Source of the DNA: a virus
Virus record (IMG/VR): IMGVR_UViG_3300050821_000999
Span: 1 to 37,673 of that record
Direction: 5' to 3' (one strand)
DNA length: 37,673 bases
The notes under the pieces are model-generated. The model was not told where the DNA came from. It worked only from the letters and a program-made list of their open reading frames with translations, and did no database searches. The position numbers and the translations under genes are program-made. The stretch's first letter is position 1, and each line of letters starts with the position of its first letter. Of this stretch, positions 23,406 through 32,414 are shown one piece after another.

Positions 23406-24413
23406 TTATCCTGCTCCCATCATATTCGCTACGGTCATAGGATTCGGGATGATTCTTCCGTTCGCGTTAGGTACGAACATCTCCGGGCCTTGCTCACCAA
23501 CTAGAATCTTCTTACCCTTTCGCACACGACCACCAGCAGCGAAGCTCCCGCTCATGGGTGCTGTAGGATTAGGACCAAAACCGCCAGATGCAGTAGTCCA
23601 GCTACCTTGATTAGGCATTGGTGTTGCTGTAGTCGAGGAGCTTTGTGGAAAGCCAGCAGATAACGCTCCGCCAAGCCCGCCCATCGCTCCACTGATGCTG
23701 CTTCCAAGCAGGCCAGTCCCTACGGCTCTAGCTCCACCAGCCGCCGCCGTATAACCAGCTTGCCCTTGTGCTGCGGCTAAGCCTTGCTGCCCGTAAGTAG
23801 CAGCCTCGTTAGCGCCAAGCCCTGCGCTAGCTTCAGATGCTTGTAAGCCCGTTTGTCCTATCCCCATCAAGCGCGAATACAGATTGTTCTGGTTATTCAG
23901 GAACTGCTGATACTGCTGCTGATATTGCTGCATCGCACGATTGTAAACGTTACCGTACTCGTTAGATGCATAACCCTGCCCGTACTCCTGAAGCTGCTTA
24001 CCTGTGCCGGTGCTAAGTAATCCACCACGAGCGGCGGCTGAGTTCTCTAAGGCTTGCTGCCCTTGCTGAAGTCTAAATTTATATCCAGGATCGTTAGCCT
24101 CTGTGACATCTGTTGGTGCTTGGAACTTATCTGTCCACGACGCCAGTGGCCCTTGTCCCTGAGCACCTTCCTGCATTAGAGAGCCTAACGTCGAGAACGC
24201 CGGGCTACCAGCCGCAACGTAAGGAGCTAACTCAGACTGACCTACTGCTAACTGCTTCTGTGTGTTAGCTTGCGCATTCGCGCCGGCACTAGCTTCGATA
24301 GCAGCGGCATTCTCATCGGCGGCGGAAATCTTCCTAGCTCCTGAGTTACCAAACAAGCCGCCGAGTAAGCTTCCTAGACCGGCTATGCCTGCGCCTATGA
24401 GTGCCGTAGCCAT
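23406..24413 (-). CDS. DNA ejection protein (gp7-like)
   Basis: 335 residues. It starts with a Gly/Ala hydrophobic segment (ALIGAGIAGLGSLLGGLFG). The family block DPGYKFRLQQGQQALENSAA, with ARGGLLSTGTGK and YGQGYASNEYGNVYNRA, is characteristic of P22 gp7-type pilot proteins. The end has VGEQGPEMFVP, a motif shared with tape-measure C-termini. Probably enters the host envelope during DNA delivery. Confidence 0.82.
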   Translation of the reverse strand: MATALIGAGIAGLGSLLGGLFGNSGARKISAADENAAAIEASAGANAQANTQKQLAVGQSELAPYVAAGSPAFSTLGSLMQEGAQGQGPLASWTDKFQAPTDVTEANDPGYKFRLQQGQQALENSAAARGGLLSTGTGKQLQEYGQGYASNEYGNVYNRAMQQYQQQYQQFLNNQNNLYSRLMGIGQTGLQASEASAGLGANEAATYGQQGLAAAQGQAGYTAAAGGARAVGTGLLGSSISGAMGGLGGALSAGFPQSSSTTATPMPNQGSWTTASGGFGPNPTAPMSGSFAAGGRVRKGKKILVGEQGPEMFVPNANGRIIPNPMTVANMMGAG

Positions 24414-24917
24414 CTAAGCAGCCTCGTAAAAACCGCTTACAACAAGCGTCTCACCAGACGCACCAGGATAAGTAGAATCGTAATTGAAAATCGCCACGTT
24501 AGAAGAGTTACCTACAATATCGCCAGCCAGTTCCTTACCGGAAATTGCTACTGCGCGTCCTACTATAATGTAACGAAACGCAGCAGCTTTAAATGGCAAT
24601 GCGGCAAGAACCCAACCAGATGCTGTTCCATTCGTAGTAATCGTAACCACTATTTGAATGAAAATAAGCTTACCAATTTGTTTATATCGACCAGTTGATG
24701 AAACAGTTGTGAATACGCCAGCCTGTGCTACGACAACAGGAACGTAAGCTACCAATGTCGTAATTATTCCCGATCCGGCAACGCCAGAAGTACCGAAGAT
24801 AATGTCATGCAACAGCTGAAAGAATCTTATCCACGGCCACGAGACTCCAGACGCAGATTTATTATCTACGAATGGCGATTCTGTAGGTACGCGATTTGTT
24901 AATACCGCAACAGCCAC
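24414..24917 (-). CDS. Tail-stub structural protein, beta-rich
   Basis: 167 residues. The N-terminus has WPWIRFFQLLHDIIFG, then a beta domain with TTVSSTGRYKQIGKLIFIQI, a pattern common at the ends of small phage tail proteins. It lies between gp10- and gp7-like genes, where P22 has the tail needle (gp26), but it shows no long coiled coil. GTG start. Exact role unknown. Confidence 0.62.
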   Translation of the reverse strand: MAVAVLTNRVPTESPFVDNKSASGVSWPWIRFFQLLHDIIFGTSGVAGSGIITTLVAYVPVVVAQAGVFTTVSSTGRYKQIGKLIFIQIVVTITTNGTASGWVLAALPFKAAAFRYIIVGRAVAISGKELAGDIVGNSSNVAIFNYDSTYPGASGETLVVSGFYEAA

Positions 24918-24918
24918 G

Positions 24919-26553
24919 CTAAACTCCCATTGCCCGATAGATCGACTTTAGGCTTTGCTGCTTCTTCAATGTCGGCGAAGTCCTAATATAAGCGTCTACA
25001 AACCGCCAACTAACTGCATCCGTACAAGTAACTTCGTACACGCGATCACGACTCTTACCCATACGCCTTTGGATAGCTCGTCGCTTGTATTGCCCGATCA
25101 GTCCACAGGGTAAGGCATGATAATTTCCCCAAGTATGACCACCATCATCGCTCCAGCGTAAGAAGATTAGCGGCTCACGAGAATTCCCCTGAGCATCGAG
25201 AATGTTCTGCCCGATTCCAGTCTCGACATCTATTTGTAGGCGCTTATGAAATTCGTATTCCTCTTCCGTGGAGATATTCGGAGCACGACGCATCCTGCGT
25301 ATCGGATAACCATTATCGTCAAAGTAAGCCTGTGACATATCGTAAATATTTCCGGTCAGTCGCCCGCCTACGAGATGCTTTCCGAAGTTGTATGTGTGGC
25401 AACGGCCTAGATGAGCAACATATGTCGCGGCAGGATGAGCCGGATCGAAATCGGCTACAGGGTTCGATCCTGGTATTACGGCATTCCAGAACAGGCGCTT
25501 ATGCCACTGTGAAGTCGTAAGATCGTAAACCCATGTGATGTTACCAGCCGGAAACAAAGTCACGTAGAACGAGTGCCCAGCATCCTGTTCGACCCAGCTA
25601 ATGGCATCGGAAAGCGGCGCAGCAAGTCCCGTAGATGGTAATCCACGAAGAGATAATTCCACAGCATGGTTACTGATTCGCGTCGGTGTATACCCAGATA
25701 ATCGATAGAAGATTCCCGCTCCACGTTCATCACCACTCAGGAAGAAGATGCTGTTATTCATCTTCTGAATACTGTCTCTCGCTATCGTGCCTTCCTCGAC
25801 AAGGGAACCTTCTACGGGGTTGAACGGAAACGTATCTCCGGTATCCTGATAGAACACCGTCTGCTTAGGACCAAAGAACGCTAGAAGCTTCTGATTCTCG
25901 ATCATTCCTACCACGTTATCTGTAAAGACAAGAATCTTTGCTGCACCAGCACCATCGACTAAAGTCCAATCCGTAGCGTCGAGCAAGGCAGAGATAGCGA
26001 ATTGATCTGTATTCGCAATCAGCGCTATGAACCTGCCGTCGAGATACTCGACGCGGCTGATTAAGGCGCCAGCACTCGTAATCGCTACAATACTGGCCGT
26101 TACGTCAGTCAATCCAGCTGGTGGAACGGCAGTGAGATCCAAAACGTAAGTATGACCACCACTAGAGAAAAATAACTGCCACTTACCTCCTGCGCCACCA
26201 GCAGCGCCGTTAGGACCAGAAACAAAATAAACAGGAAGCGTATCGTCAACAATCGCCGTCGTAAATTGAACGAACGAACCATCGGATTTTATCTCGTAGA
26301 GCGCAGTACCTGCTGCCGCGAACGTCCTGCCTGGGAACGTAGCTCCAAATGTACTGAAGCAGCTAAACAGGCCGCGTACAGAGTTGCGTCCTGGAAGTGT
26401 AGAGAATTGCTTAAGCCCCGGCGTTGGCTCTAGGATCATCTTTGACTTACCGGAAGCTTCCATCATCGCAGTGAAAAGGCAAATTGTCTCTTCCGCGTCA
26501 GCGTTTGGCGTTAAGGACTGGTACGATGGGCCGATAAAGTCGAAACGCGCCAA
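24919..26553 (-). CDS. Packaged DNA stabilisation protein (P22 gp10-like)
   Basis: 544 residues. It opens with FIGPSYQSLTPNADAEETIC, the N-terminal pattern of the P22 gp10 tail hub family (binding under gp4 and plugging the portal). FFGPKQTVFYQDTGD and WVEQDAGHSFYVTLFP continue the beta-propeller. The TTG start follows directly after the gp4-like stop. Length and order match P22 (gp4 then gp10). Confidence 0.85.
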   Translation of the reverse strand: MARFDFIGPSYQSLTPNADAEETICLFTAMMEASGKSKMILEPTPGLKQFSTLPGRNSVRGLFSCFSTFGATFPGRTFAAAGTALYEIKSDGSFVQFTTAIVDDTLPVYFVSGPNGAAGGAGGKWQLFFSSGGHTYVLDLTAVPPAGLTDVTASIVAITSAGALISRVEYLDGRFIALIANTDQFAISALLDATDWTLVDGAGAAKILVFTDNVVGMIENQKLLAFFGPKQTVFYQDTGDTFPFNPVEGSLVEEGTIARDSIQKMNNSIFFLSGDERGAGIFYRLSGYTPTRISNHAVELSLRGLPSTGLAAPLSDAISWVEQDAGHSFYVTLFPAGNITWVYDLTTSQWHKRLFWNAVIPGSNPVADFDPAHPAATYVAHLGRCHTYNFGKHLVGGRLTGNIYDMSQAYFDDNGYPIRRMRRAPNISTEEEYEFHKRLQIDVETGIGQNILDAQGNSREPLIFLRWSDDGGHTWGNYHALPCGLIGQYKRRAIQRRMGKSRDRVYEVTCTDAVSWRFVDAYIRTSPTLKKQQSLKSIYRAMGV

Positions 26554-27348
26554 TTAACGTCTCCCAGGACCTGCCGGGATGTCCGCATAGAAATTGTAAA
26601 AACCGCGCTTCCCGCTTATGTAGTTCAGATCCGCCGTTGATAGCTCTGCTACTCTCGTATTGAACGCCTTAATCGTATCCACACTTTGATCGGCCATCAT
26701 CTTAATGAAAGGAAGCCGTTCAGCTTCTCCGGGAAACTCAATCCCGCATCGCCATGCCAGGTTGTACTTGATCGCTTCGGCGTAGGCCGGAGGAAAGGTG
26801 AACTGCGTATCGAGATTCGGAAAGTACGTTAACGCAATCCACGGATAAATGACCAGCTGAAGTGTAGTATTCGGTAGTGGCCAGTAGTTCAGCAGTCTAA
26901 GCGGGAAGCCATCGTCATCCCACACGCCAAGAGATAACGCCGCCGGTACATTCTTTATCGGGATATGCTGCCACTCTTGAAGTGTTAAATCCTTGATTAC
27001 TAGCTCAAGTGGCAACTGAGGATTCGCCGCAGTAATGATGCTGTACTTCTCGATGCGTGGCGGTCGGGGAATATTGACATCGCCACCAAGACCGACGGAA
27101 TACGTCTGCTTCCCAGTAGTCATAGGGAAAGTCAAGCGCTGAATGGTAAAGATCATCAAGCGTTGAGCGTTCCATACGTCCATCATCTGGTTGAGAATGC
27201 GCAGACCGGCTTGCCCATCCTCAGCTGATACAGGTTCGCCAGCCGACTGAGAGCCGCACGCCACCAATGCATCGGTAATGATGTCCAGGCCTGCTTGAGT
27301 CAAGCCCGGTATTGAGATCGGCGGCGTAGATGGTGAGCTAATGGCCAT
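26554..27348 (-). CDS. Head-tail adaptor / tail accessory factor (P22 gp4-like)
   Basis: 264 residues. The family pattern is seen as AGLRILNQMMDVWNAQRL, FPMTTGKQTYSVG and a late LAWRCGIEFPGEA helix. P22 gp4 adds to the portal after packaging and carries gp10. It directly abuts gp10-like (TAA-TTG) and follows the FN3 gene. Confidence 0.82.
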   Translation of the reverse strand: MAISSPSTPPISIPGLTQAGLDIITDALVACGSQSAGEPVSAEDGQAGLRILNQMMDVWNAQRLMIFTIQRLTFPMTTGKQTYSVGLGGDVNIPRPPRIEKYSIITAANPQLPLELVIKDLTLQEWQHIPIKNVPAALSLGVWDDDGFPLRLLNYWPLPNTTLQLVIYPWIALTYFPNLDTQFTFPPAYAEAIKYNLAWRCGIEFPGEAERLPFIKMMADQSVDTIKAFNTRVAELSTADLNYISGKRGFYNFYADIPAGPGRR

Positions 27349-27720
27349 TTATTGCACCACTTCTGTTAGAGCAGCCACTGGGTTTGGGCTTGTCACAAGT
27401 TCTCGATATACGTTGTAGGCTAATGCCGCACCATGATTAGGATCAACGGCTGAAGCCGTCCAACTCAGCGCAACTGAATGCGCTACTGCCGTATTGGGAA
27501 TAACCGCAGTAACCACATTACTAGGACCGCTCTCACCAGCGGCATTGGTAGCAGTTACTACATAATTGAACACCTGCCCAGAAGTCACGGCGGTGTCAAT
27601 TTGAGATGTGCCGTTCGTTGATGCCAGCTTGATATAGCCAGTAGGCGCCTGTGCAAATCCAACGACACAATAGACCAGCAAAACCGTGAACAGACTCCAG
27701 CCATTGAACCAGCGTCTCAT
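27349..27720 (-). CDS. Exported single fibronectin III-like domain
   Basis: 123 residues. Signal peptide MRRWFNGWSLFTVLLVYCVV plus GFAQA, then one FN3-like domain (YVVTATNAAGESGPSNVV, ALSWTASAVDP, YNVYRE). Ig-like domains are common on phage capsids and tails, but here a Sec signal precedes it. Overlaps its upstream neighbour by ATGA. May be a host-surface or virion decoration protein. Confidence 0.7.
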   Translation of the reverse strand: MRRWFNGWSLFTVLLVYCVVGFAQAPTGYIKLASTNGTSQIDTAVTSGQVFNYVVTATNAAGESGPSNVVTAVIPNTAVAHSVALSWTASAVDPNHGAALAYNVYRELVTSPNPVAALTEVVQ

Positions 27721-27884
27721 GTTCGCTTCTCGTTCTTCTTGTGACGATATGTCATATGGCTAAGAATCCCGCGTTGTGCACGAAACTCAGCAGAGCGATG
27801 TGGAGATTCATCCTCATGATAGATATGAGTCCATTGGCATAGCTCGCACTTCACTTCAACCGATTTAAGCTGACTTTGGGACAT
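27717..27884 (-). CDS. Small C2H2-like zinc protein
   Basis: 55 residues. CELC and, further on, HMTYRH form a C2H2-type pair spaced by about 25 residues. Starts inside the end of the preceding gene. A longer in-frame start at 27956 is less likely because of overlap. Function unknown. Confidence 0.55.
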   Translation of the reverse strand: MSQSQLKSVEVKCELCQWTHIYHEDESPHRSAEFRAQRGILSHMTYRHKKNEKRT

Positions 27885-28494
27885 TGATCTCGCTTTCTGG
27901 TTTACAGTCTGGAGACAAGTACCATCCTCTTCCTGCTGCTTTGAGTTCATTTTCATCGTTAACGATCTTCTGAATCGGGCTATTGACCCACAGTTTGTAA
28001 TCCTCGAACGTCTTCGGGTGATTCTTCGTTTTCCAAGCTTCGCGCTCTGCTGCTTGGATCTGAAGAATTAGCGTGCGCTTGAGAAGTCGTAAGGCTGTAC
28101 CATCAGGTACTGTTGAAGGGAGTGCGAGCTGTCTAAAGTCGATGTCCACTTGGATGGCAAGCAACTTGTCTAAGAATACGTCCCAGGACTTCTGCTTGTC
28201 CTTGGTATCCGAGATCACATTATCGAGCGCCTTTGACACAAGCACTGAGTCTATCTGTCGAAGCTGATAGACCATCCTTGGGTATTCCTGATAGATGTAG
28301 CGCACAGGAATATACTGCTTCCCCTTGTGCGGATACCGAGGATGCTCGGCAAAGATATGATTCACTTGCGCTTCGGGAATGGCTGGCCGCGTTCGCTGAA
28401 AGCGATCCATACCATCGTGATAGTTCAGACTCTCGGCAAGCGAATCTTCAAGCAAGGCTTGGCGCATCATCTCAGTCATTGGCTGTGACGGCAT
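27865..28494 (-). CDS. Hypothetical protein between capsid and tail genes
   Basis: 209 residues, helical with several Trp and Tyr, no signal peptide. AAGGAGG lies upstream of ATG 28494. The family is not recognised. Position after the capsid genes suggests a head completion or connector role, without direct support. Confidence 0.65.
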   Translation of the reverse strand: MPSQPMTEMMRQALLEDSLAESLNYHDGMDRFQRTRPAIPEAQVNHIFAEHPRYPHKGKQYIPVRYIYQEYPRMVYQLRQIDSVLVSKALDNVISDTKDKQKSWDVFLDKLLAIQVDIDFRQLALPSTVPDGTALRLLKRTLILQIQAAEREAWKTKNHPKTFEDYKLWVNSPIQKIVNDENELKAAGRGWYLSPDCKPESEINVPKSA

Positions 28495-28513
28495 TCGAAT
28501 CCTCCTTAAAGTT

Positions 28514-28537
28514 GGCAGCTGATAACGCTCAACTGCC
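28514..28537 (-). promoter_or_regulatory. Intergenic hairpin after the coat-linked genes
   Basis: In the leftward RNA, GGCAGTTGA and TCAGCTGCC pair over 9 positions (one G-U) around the loop GCGTTA. It fills the 58-bp gap below the coat-linked gene and is followed by the next ribosome site, not a T-run. Possibly an attenuator or an RNA-stability element that lowers expression after the coat genes. Confidence 0.4.
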
Positions 28538-28552
28538 GAAGCGTGTGATGGT

Positions 28553-29437
28553 CTAGCTAACTCTATTTGGCATCCACTTCAATGTTGTTGGGTTCCAGCA
28601 GAACGTAACTGGAATTGTAATGACTGTAGTTGTTCCAGCGACCGAGATATTTCCGGCTGCTGTCCATGTAAATACGCCAGTGGGGATAACGTAGAAGCAA
28701 CCGCCACCGAAGGCGGTTCCGTTAAAACCAATTGCACCACCGGCATTCATCGTAAAGCCCGTAATGGCGTTTGTTCCAGATATCTCGAAGACAGGCCCGC
28801 CAATAGGTGTACTTCCAGCTACCGATGCGATTACCGATACGGCGATCCCATCTACGAACGACGCATTGTTCCAACCAGGAACCCACGTGTTAGTAATCGA
28901 GGAGCATAGCCACTGGCGACCAGTAACGTAGTTCAAGTACGGCGTACTCTGAATGGTTAGAGGATTACAAGCAGAGTAAGACGACGTTACCGGGGGAATG
29001 GCTAAGCCGCCAGGATCTGACGAATAAAACTGAAATGGAGCACCAATCAGCACCATCGTTCCAGATACGTGAGGCATTGCCGTTGTGCTCTGATACCCAC
29101 GCTGTACAGGAACAGTCAGTAGCGCCGTGTTAGGAGTTCCAGTTACCGCCATCAGCTCGTTGTCGATATAGATGAGCGTCTGTGGCGTACCCTGGATCGG
29201 ACCAACCACACCAGTCAAACTGGCAAGCGTAATCGTTGTCTGATAAGCGGTGTTAATGCCAGAAGATATGGTATTCCCGGCACCAACGGCCGCTCCCAGC
29301 GTCGTCTCGATTAACGGGCAGACTGGGATGGTCGCCGTTAACGTGGTTTGACAAACAGCTCCTTGGCCCTGGGCGTAAGCGCCGCTAGCACAAAGCAAAA
29401 GGAGCGGAAGTGTAAGTAACAGTTTTTTGATGTTCAT
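28553..29437 (-). CDS. Exported protein directly after the coat gene
   Basis: 294 residues. Signal peptide MNIKKLLLTLPLLLLCASGA plus YA, cut before Q. The body is beta-rich and Gly/Thr-rich (LIYIDNELMAVTG, VQRGYQSTTAMPH) with 6 cysteines. The ATG at 29437 has GGAG six bases upstream. The LIYIDNELMAV...VQRGYQSTTAMPH pattern is one I associate with virion proteins in other phages. A head or appendage protein is likely by position; the Sec signal contradicts normal assembly in the cytoplasm. Confidence 0.7.
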   Translation of the reverse strand: MNIKKLLLTLPLLLLCASGAYAQGQGAVCQTTLTATIPVCPLIETTLGAAVGAGNTISSGINTAYQTTITLASLTGVVGPIQGTPQTLIYIDNELMAVTGTPNTALLTVPVQRGYQSTTAMPHVSGTMVLIGAPFQFYSSDPGGLAIPPVTSSYSACNPLTIQSTPYLNYVTGRQWLCSSITNTWVPGWNNASFVDGIAVSVIASVAGSTPIGGPVFEISGTNAITGFTMNAGGAIGFNGTAFGGGCFYVIPTGVFTWTAAGNISVAGTTTVITIPVTFCWNPTTLKWMPNRVS

Positions 29438-29448
29438 TGTCATCTCCT

Positions 29449-30661
29449 TTAGCTCGCCACTCGGCAGGCCAATTGGGGATATTTCGTGCCCCATCCATAT
29501 AGGATGTCAGCCCTTAACGGCGCTCTATCCAAGTTGATGTCATACATCCTGATAATCCGGATGCTGACACCAAGCTCTCTTGACGCTGCCCTGTCGCCCA
29601 TGTCCAACCCACCGTAGAGCGGAAGATCGGCACAAGCAAACGCGAACGCATCGGGATGAAACGCTAAGCCGCGAGGACTCGATGTGCTGGCCGCTCCCTG
29701 AATGGTTACGGCTCCGCCGTTAGTTGGCGAAGCTGTAGCATTCTGGAACTGGCCAGCAATGATGATCCCATTACCGTCAGGACCGGCAATCGGGATGTTG
29801 ATCGTACCGGCTGCGTTTACCACGTTAGCTGTTACAACCCACTGAGCTAGCGAACCAGTCGATTGGCGACTCTGAGGATTGACGGCAAATGTCCCGGCGA
29901 AGGTAACGATGTCCCCGATGTTCAAACCGCCTACACCGGTCCAGCCATTCGTGATAATTAATGCGCCAACTTGGTTTGCACCGTTAACCACAGGTACGCC
30001 GGCAAATGCGCCAACGGTCTGTGTTGCTACGTTCTGATCTACCGCGAAGTCAAGACCAAAGGAAGTACCCATTTCACCTTTGGCGTATTGCTCAGCAATA
30101 AGATCAGACTTTTGGAACAAACCCTTAAGTGCATCGACCAGGTTTGTATTCATGGCCGGTGAGTAAGCCACGAAGCGCTGCCCATCACGAGGTACTGCCA
30201 TCTCATCGAGCCTCTGTGCAGCCTGAAGATATGGCAGGTCGCCAGCTGGAATAGTTCCCGGAGTGCCAACCTCGTTGAAGATATTGAGGTACTGAAGCAA
30301 ACCATCCGAATCAATACGATTCGAGATGTTTGCTATGTTAGGCCGCAAGAACCTGTCCGAGAAGTCGTCAATAAACAAGCCCAGTTCTTGGCTGGTAAAA
30401 GCCATGTCAACGTGGACTTGAGAATTGAGAACCAACGGAACGAATGTTTCTACGGCGTCCTGAAGTGCAAGAGCCTGCCCTACTACAGCGATCGGGCGGA
30501 TCGGCTTACGCAGATTTAAGCTCATGCCAATCTTGGCTCCGTCCACGCCAAAATGGGCATCGTACTCTCTTTTAATTCGTTTCGTGAAGGAGGTCTCGTT
30601 CACCAGTACGATGAAGAGTCTCCTTCGTGATCATTCCAATAGTCAATAACTGATTGGCCAT
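29449..30661 (-). CDS. Major coat protein (P22 gp5-like), one-base frame break near start
   Basis: The main frame (GTG 30603 to 29449) gives 384 residues with P22-coat family features: TKRIKREYDAHFGVDGAKIG, LRKPIRPIAVVGQ, HVDMAFTSQEL, FIDDFSDRFLRPNIA and a late INLDRAPLRADILYGW. The conserved N-terminus MANQLLTIGMITKETLHRT is encoded just upstream, from ATG 30661 with its own ribosome site (AGGTGAG), in another frame that stops at 30572. Dropping one G at 30603-30604 joins the two parts with no gap relative to the family, giving about 403 residues. Either a sequence error, a true mutation or a programmed +1 shift. Confidence 0.85.
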
Positions 30662-30693
30662 TAGTATCTCACCTATTAACTAGAAAGTCATAC

Positions 30694-31386
30694 TTAGCAC
30701 GTGCTGTACGACTCCCCCAATAGGAAAGACACAGCTTTCTGGATTGAATTGGACTTGAAAAGATGTTGTCGTTCAGCAGGGAAACGTAACGTATCCCAGC
30801 CAGCTCCTCTCAAGCATGCATCCCGAATCTTGTCTTTGTCCTTGTCGTGCCAATACCAACCATCTACTTCAACGATCTTCCTCGTTTCCGTGTTGACGAT
30901 ATCGGGATAAAACCAGTAGCGCCCGACGCGAATTGTTAAATCGTCACAACGGAGACTTGGAATGCTTTGTTTCAAAACATTGAAAAATTGTATTTGAATG
31001 TTGGATGGTCCAGTGCGAAAGGCGGCCTGCGCCTTAAGCATATTCTCACGACAAATAGCACGATGTTCTTCCGTTCGTTCGTACATACCACGAGGCAAAT
31101 CGGGACCATTAGCTACTGCAAGAGCAGCTATTATTCCCTTCCTTGCAGTAGCAAGTTGCGCCTCGCTTCGAGGGGCAGACCAAGCATTAACCTGAACCTT
31201 GGTTGCAAAACTGAGCATAAACTTTTCTGTTTTGGGACGAGATTGTGCAATCGCTCGACCTTTGGCTGCATTCTTTTGAAAAGCTGCAAGCTGTTCTTCG
31301 GTATGACAAAACTGTCGAGCGTGCAACATATTACGTTGCGCAATTGCCTTGTGCTCAGCAGTTCGCTTGTATATTCCCTTTGGCAT
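30694..31386 (-). CDS. Homing endonuclease-like protein (NUMOD3-like repeats + Vsr-like nuclease)
   Basis: 230 residues. Two N-terminal copies of a DNA-binding module (KGIYKRTAEHKAIAQRNM and RGMYERTEEHRAICRENM) resemble NUMOD3 repeats. The C-terminal half, with FYPDIVN, IVEVDGWYWH and GWDTLRF, matches the Vsr/DUF559-type PD-(D/E)xK nuclease. Such genes move as free-standing homing elements. It separates scaffold from coat, which are normally adjacent, and sits 32 bp upstream of the broken coat start. Confidence 0.78.
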   Translation of the reverse strand: MPKGIYKRTAEHKAIAQRNMLHARQFCHTEEQLAAFQKNAAKGRAIAQSRPKTEKFMLSFATKVQVNAWSAPRSEAQLATARKGIIAALAVANGPDLPRGMYERTEEHRAICRENMLKAQAAFRTGPSNIQIQFFNVLKQSIPSLRCDDLTIRVGRYWFYPDIVNTETRKIVEVDGWYWHDKDKDKIRDACLRGAGWDTLRFPAERQHLFKSNSIQKAVSFLLGESYSTC

Positions 31387-31387
31387 C

Positions 31388-32407
31388 TTAATTTCGTCTC
31401 GCCTGCCGCATCGTTCTGCGCGCAGAGACATATTCATCTACAGTCATATCTCCAAGGGTCTTACTTGATGAATTGCTTCTACGCCCACCAGCCGCGATTG
31501 GTTCAGGCGGCGGTACACGCTGTTTCTTCTGAGCGCCATTACCATTAGCGCCGCGACGTGCCGCTATCTGATCCGAAATTCTCGTTACTTCGCCCACACC
31601 CTGAAATGGCGTCATCGTCTCAAGCTTTTTGTAAGCTTCTGGATGAGTAGCAAGATAATAAAGAACATCAGGCCCATTCTCCATTTCCATGATGGCCATA
31701 TTCAGGGCTGGGTGTATGGTCATCTTAGCGGTTTGAGGATCGTTCATCACCTCTTCGTAATCGTCGTAACGTGTACGCGCCTCTTGTGTACGTGTGCGAT
31801 GAGCATCGAATACAGACTTCAGTCTGTCGTTCTCGGCCGCGACTGCGTCCTTATGATCTTCGTTCTGGCGAAGCCAGCCTAGGTACTTCTCCATGTACTC
31901 TTCGTCACTCTTGAACTGGCTACGCGTAGGCTTACCCGGCAGGTCGGGGATGGAAGCGCCAACTTCCTCCTGTCCTCCACTGACAGTTTTATCCCCGGCT
32001 GCCGGTTTCTCCCCTCTCTCCAGAGCTGCAAGCCGCGCCTCTAAGCGTTCGCGTGACTCGCGCTCAAGCCTAAGCTCCTCAGCCATCTTAGTATTGCGCG
32101 CCGTAAGCGTATTTACGCGCTTCGACCAACCACCTTCAGAAGCAGGAGCTTTCTTATCGTCTGCGTGTGCTGCCTCATCAGCCTTGTGATCATCAGCATC
32201 CTGCTTCTCGGCCTTGACTTCCTTCTCGGCCTCTTTCTTATCTTCCGCTTCTTTGAGCGCAGCAAGACGCTCCTCCTCTATTTTCTTCTCCGCTGCCGGA
32301 ATAAACGGCTGTTTCCAATTCTCGCCAACGGCGTGATCCAAAGCCTCTTGTGGCTCTGTCGTACTCGTAAGCACAAGGTCAGATGGTTCTTTGCGTAGTG
32401 CCGGCAT
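31388..32407 (-). CDS. Capsid scaffold protein
   Basis: 339 residues from ATG 32407 with AGGAG upstream. Very charged and helical: a Lys/Glu/Ala-rich coiled coil (residues about 40-135) is followed by QFKSDEEYMEKYLGWL and a basic C-terminus, as in P22-like scaffolds, whose C-terminus binds coat. Located between portal and coat genes. The in-frame stretch to 32512 is rejected because it overlaps the upstream gene antithetically to its composition. Confidence 0.78.
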   Translation of the reverse strand: MPALRKEPSDLVLTSTTEPQEALDHAVGENWKQPFIPAAEKKIEEERLAALKEAEDKKEAEKEVKAEKQDADDHKADEAAHADDKKAPASEGGWSKRVNTLTARNTKMAEELRLERESRERLEARLAALERGEKPAAGDKTVSGGQEEVGASIPDLPGKPTRSQFKSDEEYMEKYLGWLRQNEDHKDAVAAENDRLKSVFDAHRTRTQEARTRYDDYEEVMNDPQTAKMTIHPALNMAIMEMENGPDVLYYLATHPEAYKKLETMTPFQGVGEVTRISDQIAARRGANGNGAQKKQRVPPPEPIAAGGRRSNSSSKTLGDMTVDEYVSARRTMRQARRN

Positions 32408-32414
32408 AAATCTC

